A DNA stretch of 64,000 bases from Pleurocapsa sp. PCC 7319 (GTDB taxonomy: Bacteria > Cyanobacteriota > Cyanobacteriia > Cyanobacteriales > Xenococcaceae), in contig NZ_KB235922.1 of NCBI RefSeq assembly GCF_000332195.1, positions 3,197,322 through 3,261,321 of the forward strand, given 5' to 3'. Both the position numbers and the translations under genes were made by a program. The notes beneath the pieces were generated by a model. It had not been told where the DNA came from and made no database searches. It saw only the letters and a program-made list of their open reading frames with translations. Positions 15,229 to 24,087 of this stretch are shown here, piece after piece. How positions within the stretch are numbered: the stretch's first letter is position 1; every line of letters begins with the position of its first letter.

Positions 15229-17127
15229 ATGGTCAGTCAGTTAACTCAGTCTCCCTTACAAATTGCCAATCCAGAACAACTAGAGCGCATTCGTCACACT
15301 TGCGCTCACGTTATGGCAATGGCAGTACAAATCCTATTCCCAGAGACAAAAGTTACGATTGGACCAACTACAGATGCGGGTTTTTATTACGACTTCGTTC
15401 GCGTAGCGTCTCGGAACGAGAATCGCCCGCAACCTTTTACTCCTGAAGATTTGAAAAAAATTACCAAGCAAATGCGCTTCATTATTAAAGCTAATTTGCC
15501 CATTATTCGGGAAGAGGTAACTAGAGAAGAAATTAAAGCAGAAATTGAACAACTAGAAGAGTCCTACAAACTAGAAATTTTAGATAGCATTTCTGAAGGA
15601 GAAACCATCACTCGTTACTATATCGGCAGTCCTGACGGCGGTAGATTGCCCAATGTAGGAGAAAAGCTAAAGAGTGCTTTACCAGAACCTTCTTTGATTA
15701 AACCCGTCAAAATTCCCGCTACTGTATCTTGGTGGGATTTGTGCGCGGGACCTCATCTCAACTATACAGGAGAGATTAACCCCAAGGCTTTTGTCTTAGA
15801 AAGCGTAGCTGGGGCATACTGGCGGGGAGATGAAACCAAAGCTCAATTACAACGCATCTATGGTACTGTTTGGGAAACTCCCGAACAGTTATCAGCTTAT
15901 TTACAACAACAAGAAGAAGCCAAGCGTAGAGATCATCGCAAACTAGGCAAAGATTTAAAACTGTTTAGCATTCAAGAAGGTGCAGGTGGTGGTTTGGTAT
16001 TTTGGCATCCTCGCGGTGCAACTATGCGCTACATCATTGAAGATTATTGGCGTAAAGCTCATTTAGATGCAGGTTACGAACTCCTCTATACTCCCCACGT
16101 CGCTAACTTAGAATTATGGAAAACATCGGGACATTTTGACTTTTATCGCGAAAATATGTTCGATTCGATGGATATCGAGGAACAGGCTTACCAAATCAAG
16201 CCCATGAACTGCCCTTTTCACGTTTTAACCTATAAAAATGACCTCCATTCCTATCGAGAATTGCCTTTGCGCTGGGCAGAATTAGGTACGGTGTATCGTT
16301 ACGAGCGTTCTGGTGTCCTACATGGTTTGATGCGGGTGCGGGGTTTTACTCAAGATGATGCCCATATTTTTTGTTTGCCTACCCAAATTGCAGGGGAAAT
16401 TCTGGGCGTGCTGAATTTAACGGAAAAAATTCTTTCAGATTTTGGTTTTAAAGACTATGAAGTCAATCTTTCCACTCGCCCAGATAAGTCTGTCGGTACA
16501 GATGAAGGTTGGGAATTGGCGACTCAGGCTTTAGTAGAAGCTTTGAATAATAAAGGTTGGGACTACCTGGAAGATAAAGGTGGTGGTGCTTTCTATGGTC
16601 CTAAGATCGATATCAAAATCAAAGATGCCATTGGACGTACTTGGCAATGTTCCACTATCCAGGTAGATTTTAATTTACCAGAACGCTTTGGCATGGAATA
16701 TGTAGCAGCCGATGGTTCTCGTCAACGTCCGATTATGATTCATCGGGCAATTTTTGGGTCTTTAGAGCGTTTTTACGGGATTTTAATTGAAAACTACGCA
16801 GGAGATTTTCCTTTATGGCTAGCACCGATACAGGTACGCTTGCTACCAGTGAGTGAAGCACAAAGAGAATATGCTGAAGCTGTCGCTGCTAATCTCAAAC
16901 AGGCTGGTTATCGAGTAGAAATAGACTGTTCAGGGGAACGTTTGGGCAAACAAATACGTAATGCCGAACTAGAAAAAATCCCTGTAGTGGCAGTAGTTGG
17001 CAAGCGGGAAGTCGAAACCCAAACTTTAAGCATTCGCACTCGCCAGCAAGGAGATATTGGAACGATGACTTTGGCTGAGTTAAGGGCAAATTTGGCGCAA
17101 GTTTTAGTTAATAAAAATAAGATTTAG
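15229..17127 (+). CDS. thrS: Threonyl-tRNA synthetase, zinc-starvation paralog
   Basis: It charges tRNA-Thr. The protein has 632 residues and begins almost directly with the editing-domain region (LERIRHTCAHVMAMAVQILF), so it lacks the TGS domain of long ThrRS. Class II motifs are present. The zinc ligands of the catalytic domain are kept: Cys of IKPMNCPFH, His of DDAHIF and His of IMIHRAI. The anticodon-binding domain is at the C-terminus. In Anabaena a second ThrRS (T2) is Zur-regulated and replaces T1 when zinc is scarce; the box here suggests the same role. A dispersed repeat has added about 8-9 residues (VRVASRNEN) after GFYYDF. The start at 15229 avoids reading through the Zur box. Confidence 0.95.
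   Translation: MVSQLTQSPLQIANPEQLERIRHTCAHVMAMAVQILFPETKVTIGPTTDAGFYYDFVRVASRNENRPQPFTPEDLKKITKQMRFIIKANLPIIREEVTREEIKAEIEQLEESYKLEILDSISEGETITRYYIGSPDGGRLPNVGEKLKSALPEPSLIKPVKIPATVSWWDLCAGPHLNYTGEINPKAFVLESVAGAYWRGDETKAQLQRIYGTVWETPEQLSAYLQQQEEAKRRDHRKLGKDLKLFSIQEGAGGGLVFWHPRGATMRYIIEDYWRKAHLDAGYELLYTPHVANLELWKTSGHFDFYRENMFDSMDIEEQAYQIKPMNCPFHVLTYKNDLHSYRELPLRWAELGTVYRYERSGVLHGLMRVRGFTQDDAHIFCLPTQIAGEILGVLNLTEKILSDFGFKDYEVNLSTRPDKSVGTDEGWELATQALVEALNNKGWDYLEDKGGGAFYGPKIDIKIKDAIGRTWQCSTIQVDFNLPERFGMEYVAADGSRQRPIMIHRAIFGSLERFYGILIENYAGDFPLWLAPIQVRLLPVSEAQREYAEAVAANLKQAGYRVEIDCSGERLGKQIRNAELEKIPVVAVVGKREVETQTLSIRTRQQGDIGTMTLAELRANLAQVLVNKNKI
15397..15423. repeat. In-frame dispersed repeat inside thrS
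   Basis: The core GCGTAGCGTCTCGGAACGAG lies between GACTTC and CGCCCGC. Related ThrRS proteins read FYYDFDRPQPF here, so the ancestral DNA was probably GACTTCGATCGCCCGC, a HIP1-like site split by the repeat. Confidence 0.65.
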
Positions 17128-17196
17128 AGGGTATCCAAAGCGAAATTTTTTATCGCCTTCATCGGGAATTTATTTAGATTATTATTTCTCAGCTAG

Positions 17197-17219
17197 CAAG
17201 AATGATAATCATTCTTGCT
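17197..17219. promoter_or_regulatory. Perfect 23-bp palindrome upstream of the iota-CA gene
   Basis: Half-site GCAAGAATGAT, a central A, then the exact complement. The core AATGATAATCATT overlaps both the Fur-type (GATAAT hexamer) and Zur-type patterns. It lies 43 nt before the ATG at 17263. It could be a Zur or Fur operator. Confidence 0.65.
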
Positions 17220-17262
17220 AAAATCTGATATTGTTGTTTTTGGTTAGATTTAGGTAAAAAAT

Positions 17263-17883
17263 ATGTCCTTATTAAAAGATTCAGTTATTTTAGGCAGCTT
17301 GAATTTTTTTAATTCAATTTGGAACAAAAAGAAATTAATCTCTTTTGTTTCTGTGACAGCCTTGTTAGTTGCTATTACTCCTCTATCTGGTTTTGCTCAA
17401 ACAATGATTCAGATAATGAAAAAAGCCGAAAAAGAGGTAGCACAAAGTACTGATATCTGGCTAGATACAGTCACTTCTGGTTCTGAAGAAGTAGTAGATG
17501 AAGTGGTAGCACTATATGCCGAAGATGGAGTTTTGTGGGGTACTGTCTCCGAGCAAGTAAGGTCTACCCCCGTAGAAATCAGCGATTACTTTGAGTATTT
17601 TGCTAAGCTTCCCGAATTGAGCGTTAGTTCATATAAAGGTTGCGTAAGAGTGTACGATGAAAATGTTGCTATTAACACTGGCTACTATACTTTCACCTAT
17701 AGTAAAGACGGTCAAACCAAAGTAGTACCTGCACGCTATAGTTTTGTCTATCATAAAGGCAGCAACAATCAATGGGAGATTATAGAACATCACTCCTCTG
17801 CTTTGCCTGAAGCCCCTGAAACACTGGAGACAGTTAGTACAGAGCAAGACACTTGTGAAAACGGGTTACTGGTAGAAAGATAA
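17263..17883 (+). CDS. Iota-class carbonic anhydrase-like protein, exported
   Basis: The protein has 206 residues. A basic and hydrophobic N-terminus ends near LSGFAQ (residue about 46), a signal peptide. The mature domain is a CaMKII-association/SnoaL-like cone (COG4337) with the conserved series VALYAEDGVLWGTVS, TPVEISDYFEYF, LPELSV, VAINTGYYTF, VPARYSFVY and a terminal HHSSALPE. The last is the hallmark of iota carbonic anhydrases. The Anabaena and Bigelowiella members hydrate CO2 without a metal cofactor. It lies directly after Zur-controlled thrS, with its own palindromic operator. A plausible role is to replace zinc carbonic anhydrases outside the cytoplasm when zinc runs out. Activity is inferred, not shown. 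Confidence 0.75.
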   Translation: MSLLKDSVILGSLNFFNSIWNKKKLISFVSVTALLVAITPLSGFAQTMIQIMKKAEKEVAQSTDIWLDTVTSGSEEVVDEVVALYAEDGVLWGTVSEQVRSTPVEISDYFEYFAKLPELSVSSYKGCVRVYDENVAINTGYYTFTYSKDGQTKVVPARYSFVYHKGSNNQWEIIEHHSSALPEAPETLETVSTEQDTCENGLLVER

Positions 17884-17964
17884 TTACTGTCTAAGATGAA
17901 TGAAAGTAGATTAACTTATAGATAGTAAAGCGATCGCTAACAAGAATAACATTTAGCTTCCGTA

Positions 17965-19164
17965 TTACAATCGATCTCGATGAAATAAGAACTTCATCGT
18001 TAGATTGTTTATTGTTTCCCAGTTTTCCTCTCTGCTTTTTAGCTGCGATTGCTCCTCTTGTCGTTTTTTCTTAAGTTCCTGCTGTTTCTGCTGGCGGTAA
18101 CTCATAAGTTCGGATAATCCTCGACCAGTCGGTGCATTCTCGATATCTGATGGAACTTGGATTGCAGCCTCTTGCATAACTGCTTCGTTAACATAGATCG
18201 GACTGTTCATGAGTAATGCTAAGGCGATCGCATCACTCGGTCGCGCATCTACTTCTTTAATTTGACCTTCACAATCTAGAGAAACTATGGCGTAATAAAT
18301 ATCTTCATGCAGAGATTCCACTCTAACCGACTTTAAGTTCACATTGGCAGCCTGTAATATATTGGACATAAACTGGAAAGTCATCGGTCTGGTTAGGGAA
18401 GTTTCTGTAAGAATTTGAGCGATCGCTTCTCCTGAAGGAATTCCCACAAAAATAGGTAAAAATCGACGATTCACTTCATCCCACAAAATTGCTACACAAC
18501 TGTTTGAATTGAGAACACTGTTTGGAAGCTCGACAATTGGTAAATAAATCAAATCTGCAACGGTAACTTGTATCATAGGTTCGATTCTTTTATCTTCTAG
18601 GTAAAGTGGTATAAATCTTTCTTTTAGCTGTTTTCTGGATTTATGCAGACGACCTTTGACTGCTGTCACAGAACTATTTAAAAGTGCAGAAATTTCGTAT
18701 ATGGTTAATTGCTCAAAATAAAACAGTAATACTGTAGTTCTATTTTTGGGAGATAAAGAATTAACTGCTTCTAGCACTAGATTGTATAGTTCTTGTTCCT
18801 GAGCAACTTTCATCGGGCTGGGAGAAGTTGCGCCAAAAATGTCTGCGTCTACTTTCATTCCGCCCATAATCTCTTCAAAGGAGAGGAAATTAATTTTTTG
18901 ATGGCGAATATGACTACGGCAAACATTTAAAACAATTCCACAAAACCAAGATTGAAAGCGGTCGTCATCTCGCAGTCGATCTATCGAAAGATAAGCTTGC
19001 AAAAGAGCTTCTTGAACCAGATCCTGAGCAATATCTACTCTGCCAACCATTTTTCGAGCAATGCCGAATGCGAGCGAGCGATGGCGTTTGATTAAATGGC
19101 TGAATGCAACTTTGTCACCGCAGCGGGCTAAAGCTACGAGTTCGGGATCTGTTTTTTGACTCAC
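17965..19164 (-). CDS. ECF-like sigma factor fused to a bifunctional nuclease (DUF151) domain
   Basis: The protein has 399 residues. Residues 1-175 are sigma-70 regions 2 and 4 ([58 protein letters not shown]). From Met197 a BFN/DUF151 domain follows (RRFLPIFVGIPSGEAIAQIL, VDARPSDAIALAL). A Gln/Lys-rich tail ends the protein. The sigma part is clearly related to that of the fusion at 8007-9572 (same ELV-LA-GDK-AFS start), so the two are paralogs with different C-terminal modules. Presumably the BFN domain senses or modifies a partner. No anti-sigma gene is adjacent and no Zur box is seen upstream. Confidence 0.88.
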   Translation of the reverse strand: MSQKTDPELVALARCGDKVAFSHLIKRHRSLAFGIARKMVGRVDIAQDLVQEALLQAYLSIDRLRDDDRFQSWFCGIVLNVCRSHIRHQKINFLSFEEIMGGMKVDADIFGATSPSPMKVAQEQELYNLVLEAVNSLSPKNRTTVLLFYFEQLTIYEISALLNSSVTAVKGRLHKSRKQLKERFIPLYLEDKRIEPMIQVTVADLIYLPIVELPNSVLNSNSCVAILWDEVNRRFLPIFVGIPSGEAIAQILTETSLTRPMTFQFMSNILQAANVNLKSVRVESLHEDIYYAIVSLDCEGQIKEVDARPSDAIALALLMNSPIYVNEAVMQEAAIQVPSDIENAPTGRGLSELMSYRQQKQQELKKKRQEEQSQLKSREENWETINNLTMKFLFHRDRL

Positions 19165-19319
19165 AACTTCTACTAATTTGAAAACACGTATATTTATTAG
19201 TGGTAAAAATACAAGAAAAGGTTACTTTTTTGAGCATAATTTTTTCAATAGCCTCCAAAAAGCTATAGTTCAGCTATATTGACGATCAAGATCGCTTGCG
19301 ATCGCAAGCTTATTAATTA

Positions 19320-20375
19320 CTACCCATTAATTGCAGATGAATTACTCAACCAATTTTGCTGCTTAAGACGTTCCCAGGCTTTTTGTAGATGACTGGGTTT
19401 GAATAGTTTGCGTTTTCTGTCATTCCATTGTTGCACTAGCGCGATCGCTTTTTCACAATCTTCTGCTGCTTGAAGATCTTCTTTCGTAACTACCCAGTGA
19501 ATGGTTGCTAGCATTTCCATTCCATAAGGAGTTTCAAAACCATTAATTAAATTACTAACTTTTTCTAAACGTTCATTAGCTTCAGGATGCTGTTCTAGAT
19601 AATTATATGCTGCTTTTTTTCCTTCTGGTAAGACATACATTTGAGATTGTTGAGAGCGATCTCCATAACCCCGAATAAAATGACCGTCTAATCTTTGCAA
19701 TACATGATTCAAATTATCTGCATAAGGTCCAAATTGATGTTTTACGTAGTTAAGTTTTAAGGATTCCCCTGCTTCTTGAAGAAAATATGCCAGTTTTTGA
19801 ATTTCTATTTTAGTTAAGCGATAACCTGGAATTTCATATATTTCTAACAACCGAATAAATAAAGCACGAGCAAGAGTCATATTTGGCTTTTTGGTGGCGA
19901 CTTTGATTTTATCGGCTACTGGTGCGCCCCCAGGTTCAAAAATTACTACTTTAATATCTGGTAATTCTGCAAAAGCATTGCTAATCATCGGCTTGACTTG
20001 CTTCCAGTTTAATCCACCGTTACCGCATCCCAGAGGAGGAATAGCTAGGGATTTAATGTCAAGTCTTTGTACTTCTTCAACTAAAGCTTTTAATCCAGAT
20101 TCAATATCTTCTATTTTTGATTTTCCTCTCCAGTGACGTTTGGTAGGAAAGTTAATAATGTATTTAGGAAATAGTTTACCTGTAGAGGTGATAAACATTT
20201 GTCCTGGTTGGACTTGTTTAGCATCACAAGCTTTTTTGTATTGCTTGAAGTTTTCGGGAAATGCTTGTTTGAATTGCAAAGCAATACCTTTCCCCATCAC
20301 ACCAACACAGTTGACTGTATTGACGAGGGCTTCAGTATGTTCTTCTAAGAGGTTGCCTTGCTTGTATTCAATCAT
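19320..20375 (-). CDS. darG: DarG-type DNA ADP-ribosyl glycohydrolase antitoxin, without darT
   Basis: The protein has 351 residues. The N-terminal macrodomain (residues 1-155: GNLLEEHTEALVNTVNCVGV, PPLGCGNGGLNW) removes ADP-ribose from thymidine in DNA. The C-terminal domain (from about 165: KIEIQKLAYFLQEAG, KHQFGPYADNL) is typical of DarG. In DarTG systems the toxin DarT is encoded immediately upstream, but here 20376-20569 is empty and the neighbour on that side is moaB on the other strand. It may be an orphan that protects against foreign DarT-like toxins, or the toxin gene was lost. Confidence 0.88.
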   Translation of the reverse strand: MIEYKQGNLLEEHTEALVNTVNCVGVMGKGIALQFKQAFPENFKQYKKACDAKQVQPGQMFITSTGKLFPKYIINFPTKRHWRGKSKIEDIESGLKALVEEVQRLDIKSLAIPPLGCGNGGLNWKQVKPMISNAFAELPDIKVVIFEPGGAPVADKIKVATKKPNMTLARALFIRLLEIYEIPGYRLTKIEIQKLAYFLQEAGESLKLNYVKHQFGPYADNLNHVLQRLDGHFIRGYGDRSQQSQMYVLPEGKKAAYNYLEQHPEANERLEKVSNLINGFETPYGMEMLATIHWVVTKEDLQAAEDCEKAIALVQQWNDRKRKLFKPSHLQKAWERLKQQNWLSNSSAING

Positions 20376-20569
20376 TTTCCTTGATTAGCTTATTTAGCAA
20401 TATTCATATTTTATTAGTATTCATGTACTGATAAAAGTTTATCATGGATAGTACCATTGAGAATATATTTTCACAGAAGGCTGATGTTTTTGTTAACGAA
20501 ATAGTCGCTTTATCTATTCAAGATATAACTAAGCGATCGCAATGTTAAATCTTTGTTTGTATAACCAAT

Positions 20570-21088
20570 ATGAATCAAAATGAATCTTTAATACCTTTAA
20601 AAATTGCCGTGCTAACAGTTTCCGATACGCGAACCGAAGTAGATGATAAATCGGGCAAAATATTAGTGGATAACTTAACCACAGCAGGGCATTCTTTAGC
20701 AGAAAAAACCATTGTGACCGATAACATTTACCAAATTCGTGCCGTAATATCCAGATGGGTGGCAGATGAATTTGTCCAAGTAATCTTAACTACTGGTGGT
20801 ACGGGAGTTACAGGACGAGATGGGACTCCAGAAGCCGTTAAACCATTACTAGATAAGGAAATCGAAGGTTTTGGCGAAATATTTCGGATGATTTCCTATC
20901 AAGAAATTAAAACCTCTACCATTCAGTCTCGGACTTTGGCTGGCGTGGCTAACGGTACTTATATCTTTTGTCTACCTGGTTCTAGCGGTGCTTGTCAAAC
21001 AGGATGGAGTATTATCAAAGACCAACTCGATTCTCGCAATCGTCCTTGTAATTTGGCGCAATTGATTCCCAGATTGACAGAGATTTAA
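20570..21088 (+). CDS. moaB: Molybdenum cofactor biosynthesis protein MoaB/MogA family
   Basis: The protein has 172 residues. It has the molybdopterin-binding fold with AVLTVSDTRT near the start, the ligand-binding loop TTGGTGVTGRDGTPEA and GVANGTYIFCLPGSSGACQT. The family adenylates molybdopterin or acts in an equivalent step of Moco synthesis in the cytosol. The AraC-type gene starts 14 nt downstream, so the two may be cotranscribed. Nothing odd is seen. Confidence 0.9.
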   Translation: MNQNESLIPLKIAVLTVSDTRTEVDDKSGKILVDNLTTAGHSLAEKTIVTDNIYQIRAVISRWVADEFVQVILTTGGTGVTGRDGTPEAVKPLLDKEIEGFGEIFRMISYQEIKTSTIQSRTLAGVANGTYIFCLPGSSGACQTGWSIIKDQLDSRNRPCNLAQLIPRLTEI

Positions 21089-21102
21089 AGAAGAATAAAT
21101 AT

Positions 21103-21993
21103 ATGAGCGATCGCACTATTAACCTCAATCAAACAGAAGCTTTTGCTCAGATTTTGCCGACTGCGCCTAACCTATCTAGTTATCAAACTGGCTGGGACGA
21201 TTTTTTCTTGGCATATTATCAAAAGTATCCTGGTTGTGAATCTCCAAAATCTACTTTTCGGCAGCACGCATTAGAAATTATCGATCCTGGTTTTGCATCT
21301 TCACACGAACGTTATTTAGAAGAACAACATCTTTCCTATAATCTCCAGGGAGGGGAAGCCTGCTTCTGTCCAGCTAATACAATTCATTGGACAAAGTGGG
21401 ATGAACCATTAAGCTTTACAGTGATAACTTTCGAGTTAAATTTATTCGCTCGTATATCGCGACAGATGTATAATTGCGATCGCATCGAATTAAGACCTCA
21501 ATGGCAAGTATTCGATCCGACCATACAGGGAATTGTCCGAGCCTTAAAAGCAGATTTGGCAGCTAATTGTCCAGCAGGTAGGCTTTATGGAGAATCATTC
21601 GGTGCATCTCTTGCGGTTCACCTAGTCAAACATTTTTCTGTTGTTTCTTTAACAAGTAATTATTGTTCAGAAGCTTTCTCTACTAAGAAACAGAAAGAAG
21701 TTTTAGATTTTATTGAGGCTTATCTAGACACGGATATTTGCTTGGAAGATTTAGCCAAAATTGTAGGAATCAGTAAATATTATTTCTGTCGTTTATTCAA
21801 GCAAGCGATGGGAGTTCCACCCCATCAATATCTTGTCAGACGGAGAATTGAACGAGCTAAGGAATTACTCAAATATTCCGATCTAACAACCGTTGAGATT
21901 GCTTTGGAATGTGGATTTGCCCATCAAAGTCATCTTAGTCGTCATTTCAAGCGTATTGTCGGTGTTTCTCCTTACCAGTTTCGCCATAGTTAA
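21103..21993 (+). CDS. AraC-family transcriptional regulator
   Basis: The protein has 296 residues. The C-terminal 95 hold two helix-turn-helix motifs (LEDLAKIVGISKYYFCRLFK and TTVEIALECGFAHQSHLSRH) ending in FKRIVGVSPYQFR. The N-terminal half is a cupin-like effector domain (GGEACFCPANTIHWTKWDEP). The effector and targets are unknown. It follows moaB closely and precedes an acetyltransferase gene by 66 nt. Confidence 0.9.
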   Translation: MSDRTINLNQTEAFAQILPTAPNLSSYQTGWDDFFLAYYQKYPGCESPKSTFRQHALEIIDPGFASSHERYLEEQHLSYNLQGGEACFCPANTIHWTKWDEPLSFTVITFELNLFARISRQMYNCDRIELRPQWQVFDPTIQGIVRALKADLAANCPAGRLYGESFGASLAVHLVKHFSVVSLTSNYCSEAFSTKKQKEVLDFIEAYLDTDICLEDLAKIVGISKYYFCRLFKQAMGVPPHQYLVRRRIERAKELLKYSDLTTVEIALECGFAHQSHLSRHFKRIVGVSPYQFRHS

Positions 21994-22059
21994 GTGGCGT
22001 GGCAAAATTAATTTAATTTTAGTTGAGTAAAAGAACAAAATTTTTTTGTACATTTTTTT

Positions 22060-22542
22060 ATGCTGGATAAAAACATTGTTATTAAAAAACTCGATGATAA
22101 AAATATCCCGCAGTTTCTTTCTTGGCGAGGTACAGATCGCTATATTTGGCAAATTTTAGAACAAGAGATTGTTTACCACAATAAAGGAACGAATGTTATT
22201 TTTATAGCTAAACTAAACGAAACTATAATTGGCACTGCACAGTTTGTTTCCTCTCACTGCGATCGTGAGTTAGCTGATGGCAAAGTAACTGCTTATTTGC
22301 AAGCATTGGATGTCAAGCTACAATATCGGCGACAGGGAATTGGGAGTCGTCTTGTTACGTCAGTAAAACGAGAAGCATTGTTTAGAGGTTTTGAACGTCT
22401 CAGTGTCATAGTTGAACCTAATAATAATCCAGCACTTAATCTTTATCAAAAGCTTGATTTTAGAGAATTCAAGCGATCTACGGACTGTTGGCAAGGAAAA
22501 GAATATCCTGTTATCTGCCTAATAAAAAACATAGTCTGCTAG
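22060..22542 (+). CDS. GNAT-family N-acetyltransferase
   Basis: The protein has 160 residues. The acetyl-CoA binding motif A is seen in LQALDVKLQYRRQGIGSRLV (R/QxxGxG/A), and the C-terminal part has NNPALNLYQKLDFREF, typical of GNAT enzymes. The substrate is unknown. It is probably cytosolic. Confidence 0.88.
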   Translation: MLDKNIVIKKLDDKNIPQFLSWRGTDRYIWQILEQEIVYHNKGTNVIFIAKLNETIIGTAQFVSSHCDRELADGKVTAYLQALDVKLQYRRQGIGSRLVTSVKREALFRGFERLSVIVEPNNNPALNLYQKLDFREFKRSTDCWQGKEYPVICLIKNIVC

Positions 22543-22696
22543 TTGTGAATAGTTTTTATGCTTCTCGAAAATATGCTTTGGAGAGCAATTACAAGTTAGC
22601 AAGAATGTGTTCATCCATTGCAAGCATAGGCAAGAATTGGCTTTTGCTCATCAGTTAATTTCTTTAACAGACAATCGACTCAATGAGAAAAAAGCA

Positions 22697-23548
22697 ATGT
22701 TAGATAACCTAAATAGCAGCAAGATTGAATTAAACGGAATTCAATATCATGTTCGAGATTCCCAGCAAGGTCAAGAAACTATACTGTTACTTCACGGTTG
22801 GCCAGATGATGGTACAGTTTGGCGCGAGCAAATACCTGCCTTAATGGAAGCTGGATACAGAGTTGTTTGTCCCGATTTACCTGGTTATGGTTTGAGCGAA
22901 GTACCTTTAGAAATACAAAGGTGTCAAATAATTAATTTAGTTGAGGATTTAGTAACCTTACTAAAGCAACTTAATCTTAATAAAGTTCATTGCATAGCCC
23001 ATGATTATGGTGCTGTTTTAGGTTGGGAATTAGCTTCACAAACAAACTTATTAAAAACCTATACTGCGATGTCCGTAGGACATTTAGCGGAATTTTTGAC
23101 CATATCTTTTGAAACTTTACAAGTTCAATGGCTTTACTTTCTCAATATTCAAGACATTGCACCCCAACTGTATCGTGCTAATAATGGTTACTTATTCCGT
23201 GAAGTTTTACGCTCTCACCCTGATCGCGATCGCCTGGTCGAAAATGCTTTAAAACCAGGTATCTTGGAGAATATGGAAAAATTAGAAAGAGCGAATCCCG
23301 TTCCCGAATATCTCTTAGCTGCTTTAAATAAACAATTACCCGAACCAAGTCCTATTAATGTTCCAACTTTGGGTATTTGGAGTGAAAAAGACGATTTTCT
23401 TTGGGAGTCACAAATGAGCAATTCGGGTAAATATATTTTGTCAGACTGGGAGTATATTCGTATCGAACAAGCAGGACACTGGTTTATGCTCGAACAACCA
23501 GACAAGACCAATCAATTGCTTTTGAGTTGGCTACAGAAATACTCCTAA
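22697..23548 (+). CDS. Alpha/beta hydrolase (epoxide hydrolase-like)
   Basis: It has 283 residues from ATG 22697. An ATG at 22607 adds 30 residues not expected for the family. The oxyanion region is LLHGWPDDGTVWREQ. The nucleophile elbow HDYGAVLGWE has Asp, as in epoxide hydrolases and haloalkane dehalogenases. The catalytic His is in AGHWFMLEQP. The substrate is unknown. The 23592 gene follows 43 nt downstream and may be in the same operon. Confidence 0.88.
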   Translation: MLDNLNSSKIELNGIQYHVRDSQQGQETILLLHGWPDDGTVWREQIPALMEAGYRVVCPDLPGYGLSEVPLEIQRCQIINLVEDLVTLLKQLNLNKVHCIAHDYGAVLGWELASQTNLLKTYTAMSVGHLAEFLTISFETLQVQWLYFLNIQDIAPQLYRANNGYLFREVLRSHPDRDRLVENALKPGILENMEKLERANPVPEYLLAALNKQLPEPSPINVPTLGIWSEKDDFLWESQMSNSGKYILSDWEYIRIEQAGHWFMLEQPDKTNQLLLSWLQKYS

Positions 23549-23591
23549 CTTTTAATTGAATTACAACCAGGACTTTGTAAAATATTTAACA

Positions 23592-23912
23592 ATGATTGCC
23601 TCAACCACTAAATACACTCTCAAAGAGTTTCCTGCTTTTTTGATGTTTGCGATTTTATCCTTAAAATCAATAAATCAAGCTTACAATTCTCAAGGTTTGG
23701 TTGCTATTAAAATTCGGGTGAGGGATCTGAGAACTTTATCCGTGTGGGAAACTATGGAAGATATGAAAGCTTTTCGTAATTCCAAAGCCCATCTTAAAGC
23801 TATGCAAGATTCCGATAAGCTAGGTTCTAATCAATCCTTTACCTGGGAGACAGAACATATTCCCAGTTGGTCAGAAGCAATAGCACGAATTAATGAAAAA
23901 CTGACTGTTTGA
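23592..23912 (+). CDS. DUF3291-like/ABM-fold small protein
   Basis: It has 106 residues from ATG 23592, which is preferred over 23556. The pattern LRTLSVWETMEDMKAFRNSK followed by AHLKAMQ and WETEHIPSWSEA is that of small dimeric alpha-beta barrel proteins annotated as DUF3291 or monooxygenase-like. The catalytic function is not established. Confidence 0.65.
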   Translation: MIASTTKYTLKEFPAFLMFAILSLKSINQAYNSQGLVAIKIRVRDLRTLSVWETMEDMKAFRNSKAHLKAMQDSDKLGSNQSFTWETEHIPSWSEAIARINEKLTV

Positions 23913-24087
23913 ACAAAAATTGCGATCGCTTCACTATAGTAGAGATTCTTTTGCTTTTTTTTTAATTACCAAAACCCTTTTTACTGCCATAGTAGACTGT
24001 CTTAAACTCCAGGCGATCGCTATAGGGGCTATAAAGGGTATAAGTAGCCTTTCCTGGTTCTCTGCCGACATTTCCCACCCCGACAAC

